From assembly GCA_964640655.1 (NCBI GenBank), contig CAZXFT010000005.1:1-64000 (forward strand): a DNA stretch of 64,000 bases, given 5' to 3'. The translations under genes and the position numbers were made by a program. The notes beneath the pieces are model-generated. The model had not been told where the DNA came from and searched no databases. It worked only from the letters and a program-made list of their open reading frames with translations. Shown here in pieces: positions 32,504-41,692 of the stretch. This DNA is from BJGO01 sp964640655 (lineage in GTDB: Bacteria; Bacteroidota; Bacteroidia; Chitinophagales; UBA10324). Within the stretch, counting starts at the first letter, position 1, and each line of letters opens with the position of its first letter.

Positions 32504-33922
32504 TCAAAGCCTTTCGCTGATGTTGCTCCCTGAGTTGATTGTGATGTTGCGCTCAATGGTATCGGTGGTTTTTTTAGCTGATTTGTAACGGTACAATATC
32601 TTGTATGTACCAGGTTGCAAAGCTAAAGTCTCCGTGCCGCCGTTTTGAGCCAACTCGTATATTTTTTTCCACTCGTTATCCTCATAATTAAAAACCGAGC
32701 CATATCCCACCTGTTGCTTCATCAGGCTCAAAATGCCCGGAACAGGAATTTCTATGCTCGTGGTTTTACTTTGGTCAACCTTGATATTGCTCATTTTCAG
32801 GCGAGGTAAGGTCATAAACTCCAAATCGTAAGTGCCACAGAGATATTTTTCTGTACTGTTCATTTGCTGAACATGCATCGTTCCGTAGCTGTCGAGTTCG
32901 CGAATAATACATTTCAGCTTATTGTTAATGTTGTTATTGATAGTACCACTGCTGAGTTTGAGTTCAAGAAAACCTTGTGCAGCCGGAATTTCAACCCATG
33001 TGTTTCGCTCTTTTTCAATCTTAACATTCTTCTTTTCAACTGGGGGAAGTGTATGTACTAAAATATTGTATGAGGTTACCGGATCAATATCTATGGTGTC
33101 CGGTGTTCCGCGGTATGTGATTGTGTGATAAATATTATAATCTGTGAAGCCTGTGCTAGCGTCATAAAAAGTCATGTTCACATCTGTTTCTGTAGGCTTT
33201 TTCTCTTTATCAAGCAAGGCAACCTGTATTGTTGCCGGGGACAATACTGTTTGAATAATGGTGCTTAGGTTTTGCTTAAATTCTTCGGGTTCTTTAGGGT
33301 TTATATAGTTACCAATACACTCAAACTTGGCATTTAATCTTTCATCTACGTTCATTCCTATAATAAATGGTTTCAGAACAATGCGGTTTTTCTGCAGCGA
33401 TGCTGAAATAGCACATGGGTCAGCACCACAGGATTCTTCACCATCTGTAATAATAATGATAACATTTCGTGCTGTGCTGTCTTTAGGAAAGTCGTTTACA
33501 GTTTGTTCAAGAGAATAGCCAATTGGTGTTACTCCATTTGGAGTTAATTTTTTTACAAAATCTTTAATGTAGTATGCATTGTCTTTACCAAAAGGCACAC
33601 ACAGTTTACTGTCAATACAATCATTCTTAACTACCGGACTTTGAAATCCATAAACCCTAAGTGCTATTTCTACATTTGGTTTCCGCTTCAATGTGTCTAT
33701 AATATCCACCAACGCCTGTTTGGCAACCGACATCCTGTTAGGTCCTGATTCCATCACATCTTTTCTGCCACTCCAACTATCCATCATACTTCCCGAAGCA
33801 TCGAAAATGAATAAGATGCGTGTTACCCCTTCCTGCTTTGGAGGAACAGGTTGTGACTGACTTCCAACATACAAAAAGGAAAGAATGACACTGTATAAGA
33901 AAATTGTTAACCAAGATCGCAT
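32504..33922 (-). CDS. Exported von Willebrand factor A (VWA) domain protein
   Basis: A 472-residue protein starting at ATG 33922 (a TTG three codons upstream is an alternative). A signal or anchor segment (about 3-21) leads into a VWA domain (about 34-210) with a complete-looking MIDAS site: DASGS near 42-46, a Thr in NGVTPIG, and IIITDGEESCG. It binds a divalent metal and usually a protein partner. Two or three Ig-like beta domains follow (about 225-470). It could act outside the membrane as an adhesin or assembly factor. Its neighbour downstream is the transketolase half 7 bases on, an unusual pairing. Confidence 0.84.
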   Translation of the reverse strand: MRSWLTIFLYSVILSFLYVGSQSQPVPPKQEGVTRILFIFDASGSMMDSWSGRKDVMESGPNRMSVAKQALVDIIDTLKRKPNVEIALRVYGFQSPVVKNDCIDSKLCVPFGKDNAYYIKDFVKKLTPNGVTPIGYSLEQTVNDFPKDSTARNVIIIITDGEESCGADPCAISASLQKNRIVLKPFIIGMNVDERLNAKFECIGNYINPKEPEEFKQNLSTIIQTVLSPATIQVALLDKEKKPTETDVNMTFYDASTGFTDYNIYHTITYRGTPDTIDIDPVTSYNILVHTLPPVEKKNVKIEKERNTWVEIPAAQGFLELKLSSGTINNNINNKLKCIIRELDSYGTMHVQQMNSTEKYLCGTYDLEFMTLPRLKMSNIKVDQSKTTSIEIPVPGILSLMKQQVGYGSVFNYEDNEWKKIYELAQNGGTETLALQPGTYKILYRYKSAKKTTDTIERNITINSGSNISERL

Positions 33923-34022
33923 CGAAGTCAATGTTACGCTTGCAATGCATAACGAACAAATATGATGCTAAATGATATGCCCTATGTAATAGTGCCTGAT
34001 GTGAAATTATGTACACTAATTG

Positions 34023-34475
34023 CTACTCACGCTTTCTGCTATCCATCCAAATGGTAACCGGACCATCATTAATAAGCTGTACCTTCATATCAGCGCCAAA
34101 TATTCCTGATGGAACCTCTTTGTTCAATAAAGTGCTGAGTTGAGTTTTAAAATACTCATATAATGGAACAGCTTGTTCCGGACGAGCAGCTTTGATAAAA
34201 GATGGACGATTTCCCTTTTCGTAGGATGCATGTAAAGTAAATTGGCTTACCACCATTACATTGCCATCTATGTCAGTAACTGCAAGATACATCTTGCCTT
34301 CAGCGTCTGAAAAAATTCGCAGCATTGATATTTTTTTCGCCAGCCAGTCTGCATCACTTTTTTCATCAGCTTCTTCAATGCCTACCAACACTAATAAGCC
34401 TTGTTGAATTCTTCCGGTTAACTCTCCATCTGAAATCACTGAAGCTTCAGCTACTCTTTGAATTACTACGCGCAT
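34023..34475 (-). CDS. dtd: D-aminoacyl-tRNA deacylase
   Basis: A 150-residue DTD, full length. The start MRVVIQRV, the SQFTL motif (about 76-80) and the NDGPVTIW motif (about 137-144) carry the catalytic Thr/Gly-Pro features by which DTD rejects L-amino acids. It removes D-amino acids (and glycine from tRNA-Ala) mischarged onto tRNA, a proofreading step outside the ribosome. The gene begins 2 bases after the stop of rsgA and is the last member of the pcrB-rsgA-dtd run. Confidence 0.96.
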   Translation of the reverse strand: MRVVIQRVAEASVISDGELTGRIQQGLLVLVGIEEADEKSDADWLAKKISMLRIFSDAEGKMYLAVTDIDGNVMVVSQFTLHASYEKGNRPSFIKAARPEQAVPLYEYFKTQLSTLLNKEVPSGIFGADMKVQLINDGPVTIWMDSRKRE

Positions 34476-34477
34476 GT

Positions 34478-35413
34478 TTAGTCGTAAATTTTTTCGTCTG
34501 TTTCCAGTTCATCAATAATGCCTAGATAACTGTTGTAACGGGAAACAGCAATCATACCATTTTTTAATGCCGCGAGCACAGCGCAACCGGGTTCGTTGAT
34601 GTGTACACAATTATTAAAACGACATTGATGAAGCAATCGCTCCATCTCTGGAAAGTAGTGTGATACTTCTTCTTTATTAAGATCTAAAATTCCAAACTCT
34701 TTGATTCCCGGTGTATCAATAATTTCTCCGCCATCAGGTAATTCAAATATTTCTGCAAAAGTGGTTGTATGTGTTCCTTTTTGATGAAAGCCTGACAAAG
34801 CGCCTGTACGCAGATTCAATCCCGGTGCCAACAGATTAATCAAGGTAGATTTTCCTACACCTGAGTTGCCCGATAACAAGGAGAGTTTATGTTTCATTTC
34901 ATTTTTCAGTTCACCCACTCCATTTCCGTTTTGTGCTGAAACATGAAATACATGATATCCTGCTTTTGTATAAATATGTGTTAGGTTAGTGAGTTTCTCC
35001 TTATCCACATCATCGTAAATATCAACCTTGTTAAAAACAATAACAGCAGGTATATGGTAAGCCCCTGCTGTTACCAGAAAGCGGTCTATAAAGCCTACCG
35101 GTGTCATGGGTTCTTTAACAGAAACAATTATTAATACCTGATTGAGGTTGGTAGCAAGAATATGTTCTGCTGTTCTGTTTCGCGACGATTGGCGAATGAT
35201 ATAATTATGACGAGGTAAAATTTCGCCAATAACATAATCATTTCCGTGCGTATCTTTTTCTACCAATACCCAATCACCTATAACAACAGGATTAGTAGAA
35301 CGCCTATCCACCAATCGCAGCTTACCCTTAATTCTACAGGACAATAATTGTTTGTCTTCGGTTTTTACCTGATACCAACTACCTGTTGCCTTTACAACGC
35401 GGCCTTTAATCAT
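34478..35413 (-). CDS. rsgA: Ribosome small-subunit-dependent GTPase A
   Basis: A 311-residue circularly permuted GTPase. An OB-fold (about 1-75) is followed by G motifs in the order G4 (FNKVDIYDD near 130), G1 (GNSGVGKSTLIN near 182) and G3 (DTPGIKEFG near 229), then a zinc finger (CRFNNCVHINEPGCAV near 262-277). RsgA checks late maturation of the 30S subunit and releases RbfA upon GTP hydrolysis. It lies between pcrB (2-base gap) and dtd (2-base gap), so the three are translated from one message. Confidence 0.96.
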   Translation of the reverse strand: MIKGRVVKATGSWYQVKTEDKQLLSCRIKGKLRLVDRRSTNPVVIGDWVLVEKDTHGNDYVIGEILPRHNYIIRQSSRNRTAEHILATNLNQVLIIVSVKEPMTPVGFIDRFLVTAGAYHIPAVIVFNKVDIYDDVDKEKLTNLTHIYTKAGYHVFHVSAQNGNGVGELKNEMKHKLSLLSGNSGVGKSTLINLLAPGLNLRTGALSGFHQKGTHTTTFAEIFELPDGGEIIDTPGIKEFGILDLNKEEVSHYFPEMERLLHQCRFNNCVHINEPGCAVLAALKNGMIAVSRYNSYLGIIDELETDEKIYD

Positions 35414-35415
35414 AG

Positions 35416-36165
35416 CTAAGCGCTAACATACTGATGAACCGCATCAACCATACTTCGTATCAACTCCGCATCTTTTTCAATAGCATTACCAACAACTATT
35501 ACGTCTGCTCCTGCAGCACAGGCTCGGGTAGCTTTTTCGGGGGTGTTAATTCCACCTCCAATAATTAACGGTAGCTGTATGTTGTTTTTCACAGAACGAA
35601 TCATTCGTGGCGATACAGGATTTATTGCCCCACTGCCCGCATCCATAAAGATAAGTTTTAAACCAAGCAATTCGCCGGCAATAGCCGTACTGACAGCTAT
35701 TTCTGTTTTATCGGATGGTATGGGTTTGGTTTGGCTAACATAAGTAACCGATGTTTCGCGACCACCATCTATTAGTATATATCCTGTAGAAATAATTTCG
35801 AGAGAGCTTTTACGCAGTTTTAATGCTGCTTCAACATGCTGCCCTATCAGCCACTCAGCATTTCGACCGGATATGAGTGACAATAATAACAAAGCATCAG
35901 CGCTTTCGCTTACTTGTTTATTACTGCCGGGAAAGAGTACTACCGGAATATCGGATCTTTCTTTAACACGCTTCACACAGTATTCCAGCTCATCGCGTAC
36001 TAATAAACTGCCTCCAATAAATATATAATCTACATGACACTCCAAAGCCAGATCAATAGTTTGATCTAAATGAGGTTGATACACTTTATCGGGGTCAATG
36101 AGCACGGCTAATTTTTTATCACCGTTTTCCGCTGCTGCTTTAATCGTAGAATATATATCGGCCAT
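35416..36165 (-). CDS. pcrB: Geranylgeranylglyceryl phosphate synthase (GGGPS/PcrB family)
   Basis: A 249-residue TIM-barrel enzyme starting at ATG 36165; the TTG at 36177 is less likely. Visible motifs: VLIDPDK (about 21-27), FIGGSLL (about 49-55), LFPGSN (about 77-82), STGYILIDGG (about 126-135) and the phosphate-binding GGGINTPEKA and GADVIVVGNAIE near 203-230. The family joins sn-glycerol-1-phosphate to a polyprenyl diphosphate, the first step to ether lipids in archaea. Group II members also occur in Bacteroidota, where the end product is not settled. It heads the pcrB-rsgA-dtd run. Confidence 0.88.
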   Translation of the reverse strand: MADIYSTIKAAAENGDKKLAVLIDPDKVYQPHLDQTIDLALECHVDYIFIGGSLLVRDELEYCVKRVKERSDIPVVLFPGSNKQVSESADALLLLSLISGRNAEWLIGQHVEAALKLRKSSLEIISTGYILIDGGRETSVTYVSQTKPIPSDKTEIAVSTAIAGELLGLKLIFMDAGSGAINPVSPRMIRSVKNNIQLPLIIGGGINTPEKATRACAAGADVIVVGNAIEKDAELIRSMVDAVHQYVSA

Positions 36166-36194
36166 GAAATATGACAAACCTAATTAAAAAATAA

Positions 36195-36225
36195 AAAAGC
36201 CTCTGCTGAATAAGCTGAGGCTTTT
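36195..36225 (-). terminator. Rho-independent terminator of the OmpA-family gene
   Basis: AAAGCCTC (36196-36203) pairs with GAGGCTTT (36217-36224), with inner AGC/GCT pairs possible. On the minus strand it ends in a T-rich run, 26 bases after the stop of the OmpA gene. Confidence 0.82.
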
Positions 36226-36250
36226 GAAAATACTGGTTTTAATTTTTTAC

Positions 36251-37834
36251 TTATTTCTTAATTTCAACTTCAACACGGCGGTTAACCTGATAATTTTTCT
36301 CGAAAAGTTGTTTTCCTTCTCCCTCTGATTTTACTTCAATACGAGAAGCATCTACATTATAGTACTTAACCAAGAAATCTTTAACGGCATCAGCGCGTTT
36401 CTGACCAAGTTTAGAGTTTGAGGATTCAGAACCATTCACGTCTGTATGACCATAAATAGCAATTGCGTTACTATTTTGTTTCATATACTTCGCTAACCCG
36501 GCTAATTCTGGATAGTATACCGGTTTAATAGTTGAACTATTGTTGTCAAAGTAAATTGTTGGAGGAACATAACCACCACCTGCATTTTTCACATCATCTT
36601 TTGTTGCAAAGTCCTGCTTGATAGTTTTACCTTCCTGGTTAACCAAAGTACCTGGTTTAGTATTAGGCTCTTTATCTAAGGCATCAGGAACACCGTCACC
36701 ATCAGTATCAACTGCTTTACCATCGGCATCAACAGTTGCACCTTTGGGCGAGAATTGGTCAGTATCTTTATAATCAGGAACACCATCGCCATCTGTATCA
36801 ATTGCGCGTCCTGATCCATCTACAACAGCACCAGCTGGTGTATTAGGCTCTTTATCGAAAATATCTGATACACCGTCATTATCTGTATCGGTTGACAATT
36901 TGCGGATTTTGTCGCTCAGCATCTGGTAATCATCATACATTACTTCGGTTGGATCCATCCACTCAATATAATCAATGTTTTCGTCTTTGCCTGCGAATTT
37001 GTATGTTAAAGTCAATGCAGATAAGCTATACTTATCATTATTTTTCTTAAATGAACTCTTAGGGAAGTATGAATATCCGTCAAGTTTGTCACTCATTAAA
37101 AAATGAGTAGTGTGTTCAAGACCTACATCAAGTCTTTTAGAAATTTTATACTTAACACCTAATGAAAAAGGGAAATCTAATTCTGAAGTTTCAGGACCTG
37201 ATTTACCTTTTAAATAACCACCAATTCCGGTATTGTTGCCGGTTACTGGATCTACATATGGCTTGTCATAAGATACTCCCTCAGCAATTCCATCACCGGG
37301 TAAATCCTTAATAATGGTTTCAAATGAGGACAATCCAACTCCGATTGCAGTATAAACACCGAAACGACGACCGTGATTACCTTTTTGATTCGCCTTAGCT
37401 AATCCCATAGCCAAGTTTGTAAGATTGATGTAACCTGAAACACTTCCGTGCATCACATTTGCGTCAAAATAAATCGGACCAGGGAAACCCAGGTTCCTGT
37501 ATATGTTTTTATCTTCTTTAACTGTGGTATCCATATCAGAAATGCCAAGGATCTGATGATAAGCGAAGTTTCCTTGTATACCGAAAACGCTTGAGAACAT
37601 ATGGTTGAATGAAACTCCAAAACCGGGCTTCATTTCACTTTTCCCACCAGAGCTGCGCCATCCGAAATCGTTTGCTCTGATGTCAGTATAAGTTTCTGTT
37701 AAACCTACTTTCAGAGTTAAACTGTTACCTCTGAAGTACTTCTTCGGAGAGGTTTGCATTTGTGCAATTGCCAGATTAGTCGTAACAAAAAATACTAGAA
37801 TAATTGGCAAAGATTTTAAAATAGATTTGATCAT
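36251..37834 (-). CDS. OmpA family outer membrane protein with thrombospondin type-3 repeats
   Basis: A 527-residue protein: signal peptide (about 1-24), an N-terminal outer-membrane beta-barrel (about 30-290), acidic calcium-binding TSP type-3 repeats (about 316-400, with three DTDNDGV/DTDGDGV motifs) and an OmpA C-domain (about 424-527, with GHTDVNGSESSN and the peptidoglycan-binding LGQKRADAVKDFL and NRRVEV). It ties the outer membrane to peptidoglycan through the last domain. The gene has a good promoter at 37863-37893 and its own terminator, and is likely a major envelope protein. Confidence 0.93.
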   Translation of the reverse strand: MIKSILKSLPIILVFFVTTNLAIAQMQTSPKKYFRGNSLTLKVGLTETYTDIRANDFGWRSSGGKSEMKPGFGVSFNHMFSSVFGIQGNFAYHQILGISDMDTTVKEDKNIYRNLGFPGPIYFDANVMHGSVSGYINLTNLAMGLAKANQKGNHGRRFGVYTAIGVGLSSFETIIKDLPGDGIAEGVSYDKPYVDPVTGNNTGIGGYLKGKSGPETSELDFPFSLGVKYKISKRLDVGLEHTTHFLMSDKLDGYSYFPKSSFKKNNDKYSLSALTLTYKFAGKDENIDYIEWMDPTEVMYDDYQMLSDKIRKLSTDTDNDGVSDIFDKEPNTPAGAVVDGSGRAIDTDGDGVPDYKDTDQFSPKGATVDADGKAVDTDGDGVPDALDKEPNTKPGTLVNQEGKTIKQDFATKDDVKNAGGGYVPPTIYFDNNSSTIKPVYYPELAGLAKYMKQNSNAIAIYGHTDVNGSESSNSKLGQKRADAVKDFLVKYYNVDASRIEVKSEGEGKQLFEKNYQVNRRVEVEIKK

Positions 37835-37862
37835 AATGATGAATTTTTTTAAGAGGGTGCGG

Positions 37863-37893
37863 CAAATATAACCGTTAAAACGTATTTTCCTAA
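37863..37893 (-). promoter_or_regulatory. Promoter of the OmpA-family gene
   Basis: On the minus strand TATATTTG (37870-37863) is a perfect -7 element, with TTAG (37893-37890) in the -33 position after a 19-base spacer. The ATG is 28 bases downstream. Confidence 0.6.
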
Positions 37894-37932
37894 TGACTTA
37901 TAAACAATGCCTTTCAACCAAGCGTATTATTA

Positions 37933-40782
37933 TCAGAAACGCAAGGATAATCCAAGTAATAAATGGCGCTGTTCAAAATATCGGGCAGGGTTATCAGGCG
38001 GCAAACCATAAGAACGGGAGTCGCGTGGATCAAGGTAACGCGGGTCGCGCCACTCTGTTGGCACGTCGTCACCGGGCCTCCATGCTCTACCGGTTACTGG
38101 ATTGATGATAGCTGAGTTTTTATTGTTTAGTGCATTGTTGATTTCAAACGAAACCGCAAACTCCATATTCTTCAACTTAAACCATTTACGTCCGCTGATA
38201 TTCAACCAAAAGTTGCCAACCGATAATTTAGAGTTAAGATTATTGGGGTTATTATCCATTTCATAAATCGGACGGCCACTGAATTCCTCATACCCTTTTA
38301 GTAAATACGGTGTATATCGTCGTCCTGTTCTATAAATAGCCTCGGTATAAATGTTAAATCTGTTTAACCATTTCTTACCCCACAAACCTTCTTTTTCATT
38401 CCATTTAAAAATGGCGTAAGTCTTTGCATCTATCGGTGAGTCCCACAACAAAAAAAGTTCTTTTGCACTTACCGTATTACCTGTTTGCAAAATATCCGCT
38501 ATGCTCTGGTTAGCTGAATTGCTTTGACCTGTTGACACACTATATGAGAAAGATGTAGTGCTTTCAAACCAACGTTTAATACGTTTAGTATAACTCACTT
38601 CCAGTCCGCGAACCCTTGCATAATCGGAGTTGATGCGAATAGTGCGTGCCACTTCTCTTCCACTGACATCTACTATTAATACTGATGCTGATGTTATAAA
38701 ATCGTATTTATCTTTCCAGTATGCAGCTAAAGTCAATGCATCATTTTGAGACAGCTGTGATTTTAATCCCAGCTCATAAGAAATATCCACTTCGGGATTG
38801 AGATCGGGATTGCCAATACGGCGCAGCGTAGAGCGGTCGGCAAAGTTGGGATCGAGGCCGGTGTAAACAAAGCTGGGGTGCGGGTCAACCATGCTATGAC
38901 CATAGTTGAAGTACATCACCTGATTTTCTTTGATGGGGAATGACGCAGCTATTTTTGGCAGAATACGCATTTTCATACGACGGCCAAAAACCGAAACCGT
39001 GTTATTCAAATAGCTCTGACGAATGGCATCTGCAATTGGCGATTCAGGGTTGTTTATCGCGTCATCCACAAATTTTCCGGGGAACCAGTATTCATAACGC
39101 AATCCCACATCGGCTATCAATCCTCGGAACTTGTATTTCTCTGAAATGAAGAAAGAGCCTTTCACTAATGTTGCCTTCCACACATCGCTCAAATCACCTA
39201 AACGAAACGACTGTGTGTATTCACCATTAGCCAACTGTATGGGAGCGCCAATCCAGGGACGGGTTATGTCTATCCAGCGCATTTCCTGTGATTTGATTTC
39301 ACCGCCAAAAAACAAACGGCTCAATGTGTTTTTAGAATAAAGGCTGTTGCTGAATTTTAAAGTATTGGTTTCTACATAGTGGTCGTGCCAAAGGGTGGCA
39401 ATGCCACCATTGTTGTAAAACCCTGACGACGGATTTACAAATACTATAGAGTCGTTGGGGTTAAATACTTCTGTAGGAAAATCCACAATAGAACGCGGGT
39501 CGAATTCCGCGTTCACTACATCGGGCCTCCACGGACGGCCATTGGCATCGGCGCGCAGATGCACAAACAAGCGCGAGAGTGTGATGCGGTATGAATAGGT
39601 GGGTTTTGGTGTATTGATATATTGTATCACCTGCATATTGGCATCGTGCGTAAAGGTGTTGGCGTTGTCGGGGGTTTGTAAAAACTCAAACTGATAGCCC
39701 GGCAGGTAACCGATATCGTTACCGGTGATGCGCAGCATATTTACATCCTGATTAATGTTTAACGATTTCAGATAAGTAAAGGACAACTTGCTTGTTTGTG
39801 ATAAATCATAATTCCACTTGGTCATAATAGCCCAGCGGTTATCCTGCCGCGGACTCCAAAAGGTCTGATTGGGATAGATGGAAGAGTACAGTTGATCGGC
39901 GGGCAACTTGATATAGGTATCGGAGAAGTTAGCTTTGCCCGATACAAAATATTTCAGCTTGGGTTTGCTTTCGGTTTTTTTCAAAACCAAAGGCCCCCCC
40001 AGCGAAACCTCAGCTATGGTTTGGTTGAAAGAAGCATTCCATCCACTGTTAAAACCAAAATTGTCCTGCTTCACTAAGGCACTGGCAGAAAATTTATTAC
40101 CACCGCTGCGCGTTTTGGTATTCACCACACCGGCTGTGGCGTTACCAAAGTCCACATCACTGCTGCTGGTGTTCACCTCTACATTGTCTACGGCATTACT
40201 GCCTATGTCTATACCGAAACCCGTACCAGCAAGTGGATCGGTGGCGGATACATCATCAATAAAAAATCCGGTTTCGTAAGTGCGGCCACCACGTATATGC
40301 ACGCCTTCGGGGTTTTGTATGACACCGGTTTGAGTGTTCAGTATGCCTTGTATGTTTCGGTTAGGTGCCGACTCTATCACATCTTTACTTACCTGTTTCA
40401 CAGACTTAGCATCTTCCACATCCACCAATGGTTTTTGACCAATGATGACAATGTTCTGATCAATGGTGAAGGCTGAGGTTTTCATTTCTATGTTCAGCAG
40501 TTTGCTTTCACCGTCTTTCAATTTGATACCGGTAAACAGCATTTTTTCATAACCTATATAAGAGCACTCAATATTGTATGTGCCGGCTGCAATGTTTTCT
40601 ATTTTATACTTGCCCTCAATGTCGGTAATGGAACCTAATGATGTTCCTTTAATAACTACGGTTACTCCTATTAACGCTTGCTTGTCTTTGGCATCGGTTA
40701 TGACACCATACACAGAAGCCTTTTGCGCCAGCGTATGAAAACCGAGAGCCATTAAATAAGAAACAAGTAATAGTGTGCGCAT
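37933..40782 (-). CDS. TonB-dependent receptor with carboxypeptidase-like N-domain
   Basis: A 949-residue outer membrane receptor if begun at ATG 40782; the longer frame to 40824 adds 14 residues before the signal peptide. Signal (about 1-19, ending LAQ), carboxypeptidase regulatory-like domain (about 20-105), plug domain (about 125-230, with GVHIRGGRTYETG) and a 22-strand-type barrel to the C-terminal LLLGLSLRF. The final aromatic residue is the usual BAM signal. No SusD partner follows, so it is not a standard SusCD glycan importer; a siderophore, cofactor or peptide is possible. It contains a 7-G run (39994-40000 on plus as C). Confidence 0.92.
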   Translation of the reverse strand: MRTLLLVSYLMALGFHTLAQKASVYGVITDAKDKQALIGVTVVIKGTSLGSITDIEGKYKIENIAAGTYNIECSYIGYEKMLFTGIKLKDGESKLLNIEMKTSAFTIDQNIVIIGQKPLVDVEDAKSVKQVSKDVIESAPNRNIQGILNTQTGVIQNPEGVHIRGGRTYETGFFIDDVSATDPLAGTGFGIDIGSNAVDNVEVNTSSSDVDFGNATAGVVNTKTRSGGNKFSASALVKQDNFGFNSGWNASFNQTIAEVSLGGPLVLKKTESKPKLKYFVSGKANFSDTYIKLPADQLYSSIYPNQTFWSPRQDNRWAIMTKWNYDLSQTSKLSFTYLKSLNINQDVNMLRITGNDIGYLPGYQFEFLQTPDNANTFTHDANMQVIQYINTPKPTYSYRITLSRLFVHLRADANGRPWRPDVVNAEFDPRSIVDFPTEVFNPNDSIVFVNPSSGFYNNGGIATLWHDHYVETNTLKFSNSLYSKNTLSRLFFGGEIKSQEMRWIDITRPWIGAPIQLANGEYTQSFRLGDLSDVWKATLVKGSFFISEKYKFRGLIADVGLRYEYWFPGKFVDDAINNPESPIADAIRQSYLNNTVSVFGRRMKMRILPKIAASFPIKENQVMYFNYGHSMVDPHPSFVYTGLDPNFADRSTLRRIGNPDLNPEVDISYELGLKSQLSQNDALTLAAYWKDKYDFITSASVLIVDVSGREVARTIRINSDYARVRGLEVSYTKRIKRWFESTTSFSYSVSTGQSNSANQSIADILQTGNTVSAKELFLLWDSPIDAKTYAIFKWNEKEGLWGKKWLNRFNIYTEAIYRTGRRYTPYLLKGYEEFSGRPIYEMDNNPNNLNSKLSVGNFWLNISGRKWFKLKNMEFAVSFEINNALNNKNSAIINPVTGRAWRPGDDVPTEWRDPRYLDPRDSRSYGLPPDNPARYFEQRHLLLGLSLRF

Positions 40783-40905
40783 AAAAGCGCGGCTAATGTA
40801 ATTGTTTTTAAGAGTTGCATACACCCAACTTCAGCCCGACATTTTAACTGATTGTTAAATGAAATCGGACACAACACATTTCCGCAGGGCTGAACTAATG
40901 ATGTC

Positions 40906-40913
40906 TATATTTG
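40906..40913 (+). promoter_or_regulatory. -7 promoter element of the superoxide dismutase gene
   Basis: TATATTTG perfectly matches TAnnTTTG, and the start codon is 47 bases downstream. A clear -33 TTG is not seen at the expected distance. Confidence 0.45.
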
Positions 40914-40960
40914 TTCACCATAACAATTCAACAAACCTTTTAACAAAAAAACTAAAACAC

Positions 40961-41569
40961 ATGGCTTTTACATTACCCGAGTTACCCTATGCGCAAGACG
41001 CCCTGGAACCACACATCGATTCCATGACTATGCAGATACATCATGGCAAACACCATGCTGCCTATGTTAATAATCTGAACAACTCTTTAGCCGGTAAGCC
41101 CGAAGAGCATCAATCTCTGGATGAAATTATTCGCAACATCAGCAAGTTTCCTATGCCGGTGCGCAACAACGGCGGCGGCCACTGGAACCATAGTATGTTC
41201 TGGAACATTCTTTCTCCCAATGGCGGACAAGCGTCTGACGATTTAACTGCTGCTATCCATGCTTCCTTTGGTTCTGTGGACACTTTTAAAGAGCAGTTTA
41301 ACAATGCCGGTGCTACACGTTTTGGTTCGGGATGGGCCTGGCTGATTGTAAATGCCGATAAGAAGCTGGTTGTTTGTTCCACCCCTAATCAAGATAATCC
41401 ATTGATGGATATTGCAGAAGTAAAGGGCACACCTATATTGGGACTTGATGTGTGGGAGCATGCCTACTATTTAAAGTATCAGAACCGCAGACCGGATTAT
41501 ATACAGGCGTTCTGGAACATTATTAACTGGAATGAAGTAAATCGCCTGTTCAAAGAGGCGATGAAATAA
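40961..41569 (+). CDS. sodA: Superoxide dismutase, Mn-type
   Basis: A 202-residue Fe/Mn superoxide dismutase starting at MAFTLPELPYAQDALEPHID; the frame open back to 40859 is leader sequence. Metal ligands are His27 (QIHHGKHH), a His in GGGHWNH (near 79-85), and Asp/His in GLDVWEHAYYLKY (near 165). The GGG-HWNH and TPNQDNP motifs are those of Mn-type enzymes; Fe-type usually has AAQ-W/x-NH and SNAATP. Metal cannot be fixed by sequence alone and cambialistic use is possible. It converts superoxide to peroxide and oxygen in the cytoplasm, as no signal peptide is present. Confidence 0.94.
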   Translation: MAFTLPELPYAQDALEPHIDSMTMQIHHGKHHAAYVNNLNNSLAGKPEEHQSLDEIIRNISKFPMPVRNNGGGHWNHSMFWNILSPNGGQASDDLTAAIHASFGSVDTFKEQFNNAGATRFGSGWAWLIVNADKKLVVCSTPNQDNPLMDIAEVKGTPILGLDVWEHAYYLKYQNRRPDYIQAFWNIINWNEVNRLFKEAMK

Positions 41570-41594
41570 GAGACGACAATATTACTATTCAATC

Positions 41595-41613
41595 AAACCG
41601 CTCTGGTTTTTTT
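41595..41613 (+). terminator. Weak Rho-independent terminator after sodA
   Basis: A 5-bp stem AAACC/GGTTT with loop GCTCT and a following T run (41606-41613), 25 bases after the stop codon. The stem is short, so function is uncertain. Confidence 0.45.
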
Positions 41614-41692
41614 GGGGATTAGGTTAGTGTAAATATTTTGTTGAATAAATTGAGGTATTCGACGAATTTGCCGCGAGCTCTTTTTGATGCAC

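Noticed and set aside
32497..32556. N-terminal 20-residue extension of the transketolase subunit from ATG 32556
   Set aside because: It is read from within the VWA gene's last codons, is Ser/Thr/Ala-rich, and makes the protein longer than the usual split subunit.
37933..40782. SusC/SusD polysaccharide utilisation locus
   Set aside because: No SusD-type lipoprotein or glycoside hydrolase gene flanks the receptor; its neighbours are an OmpA gene and sodA.
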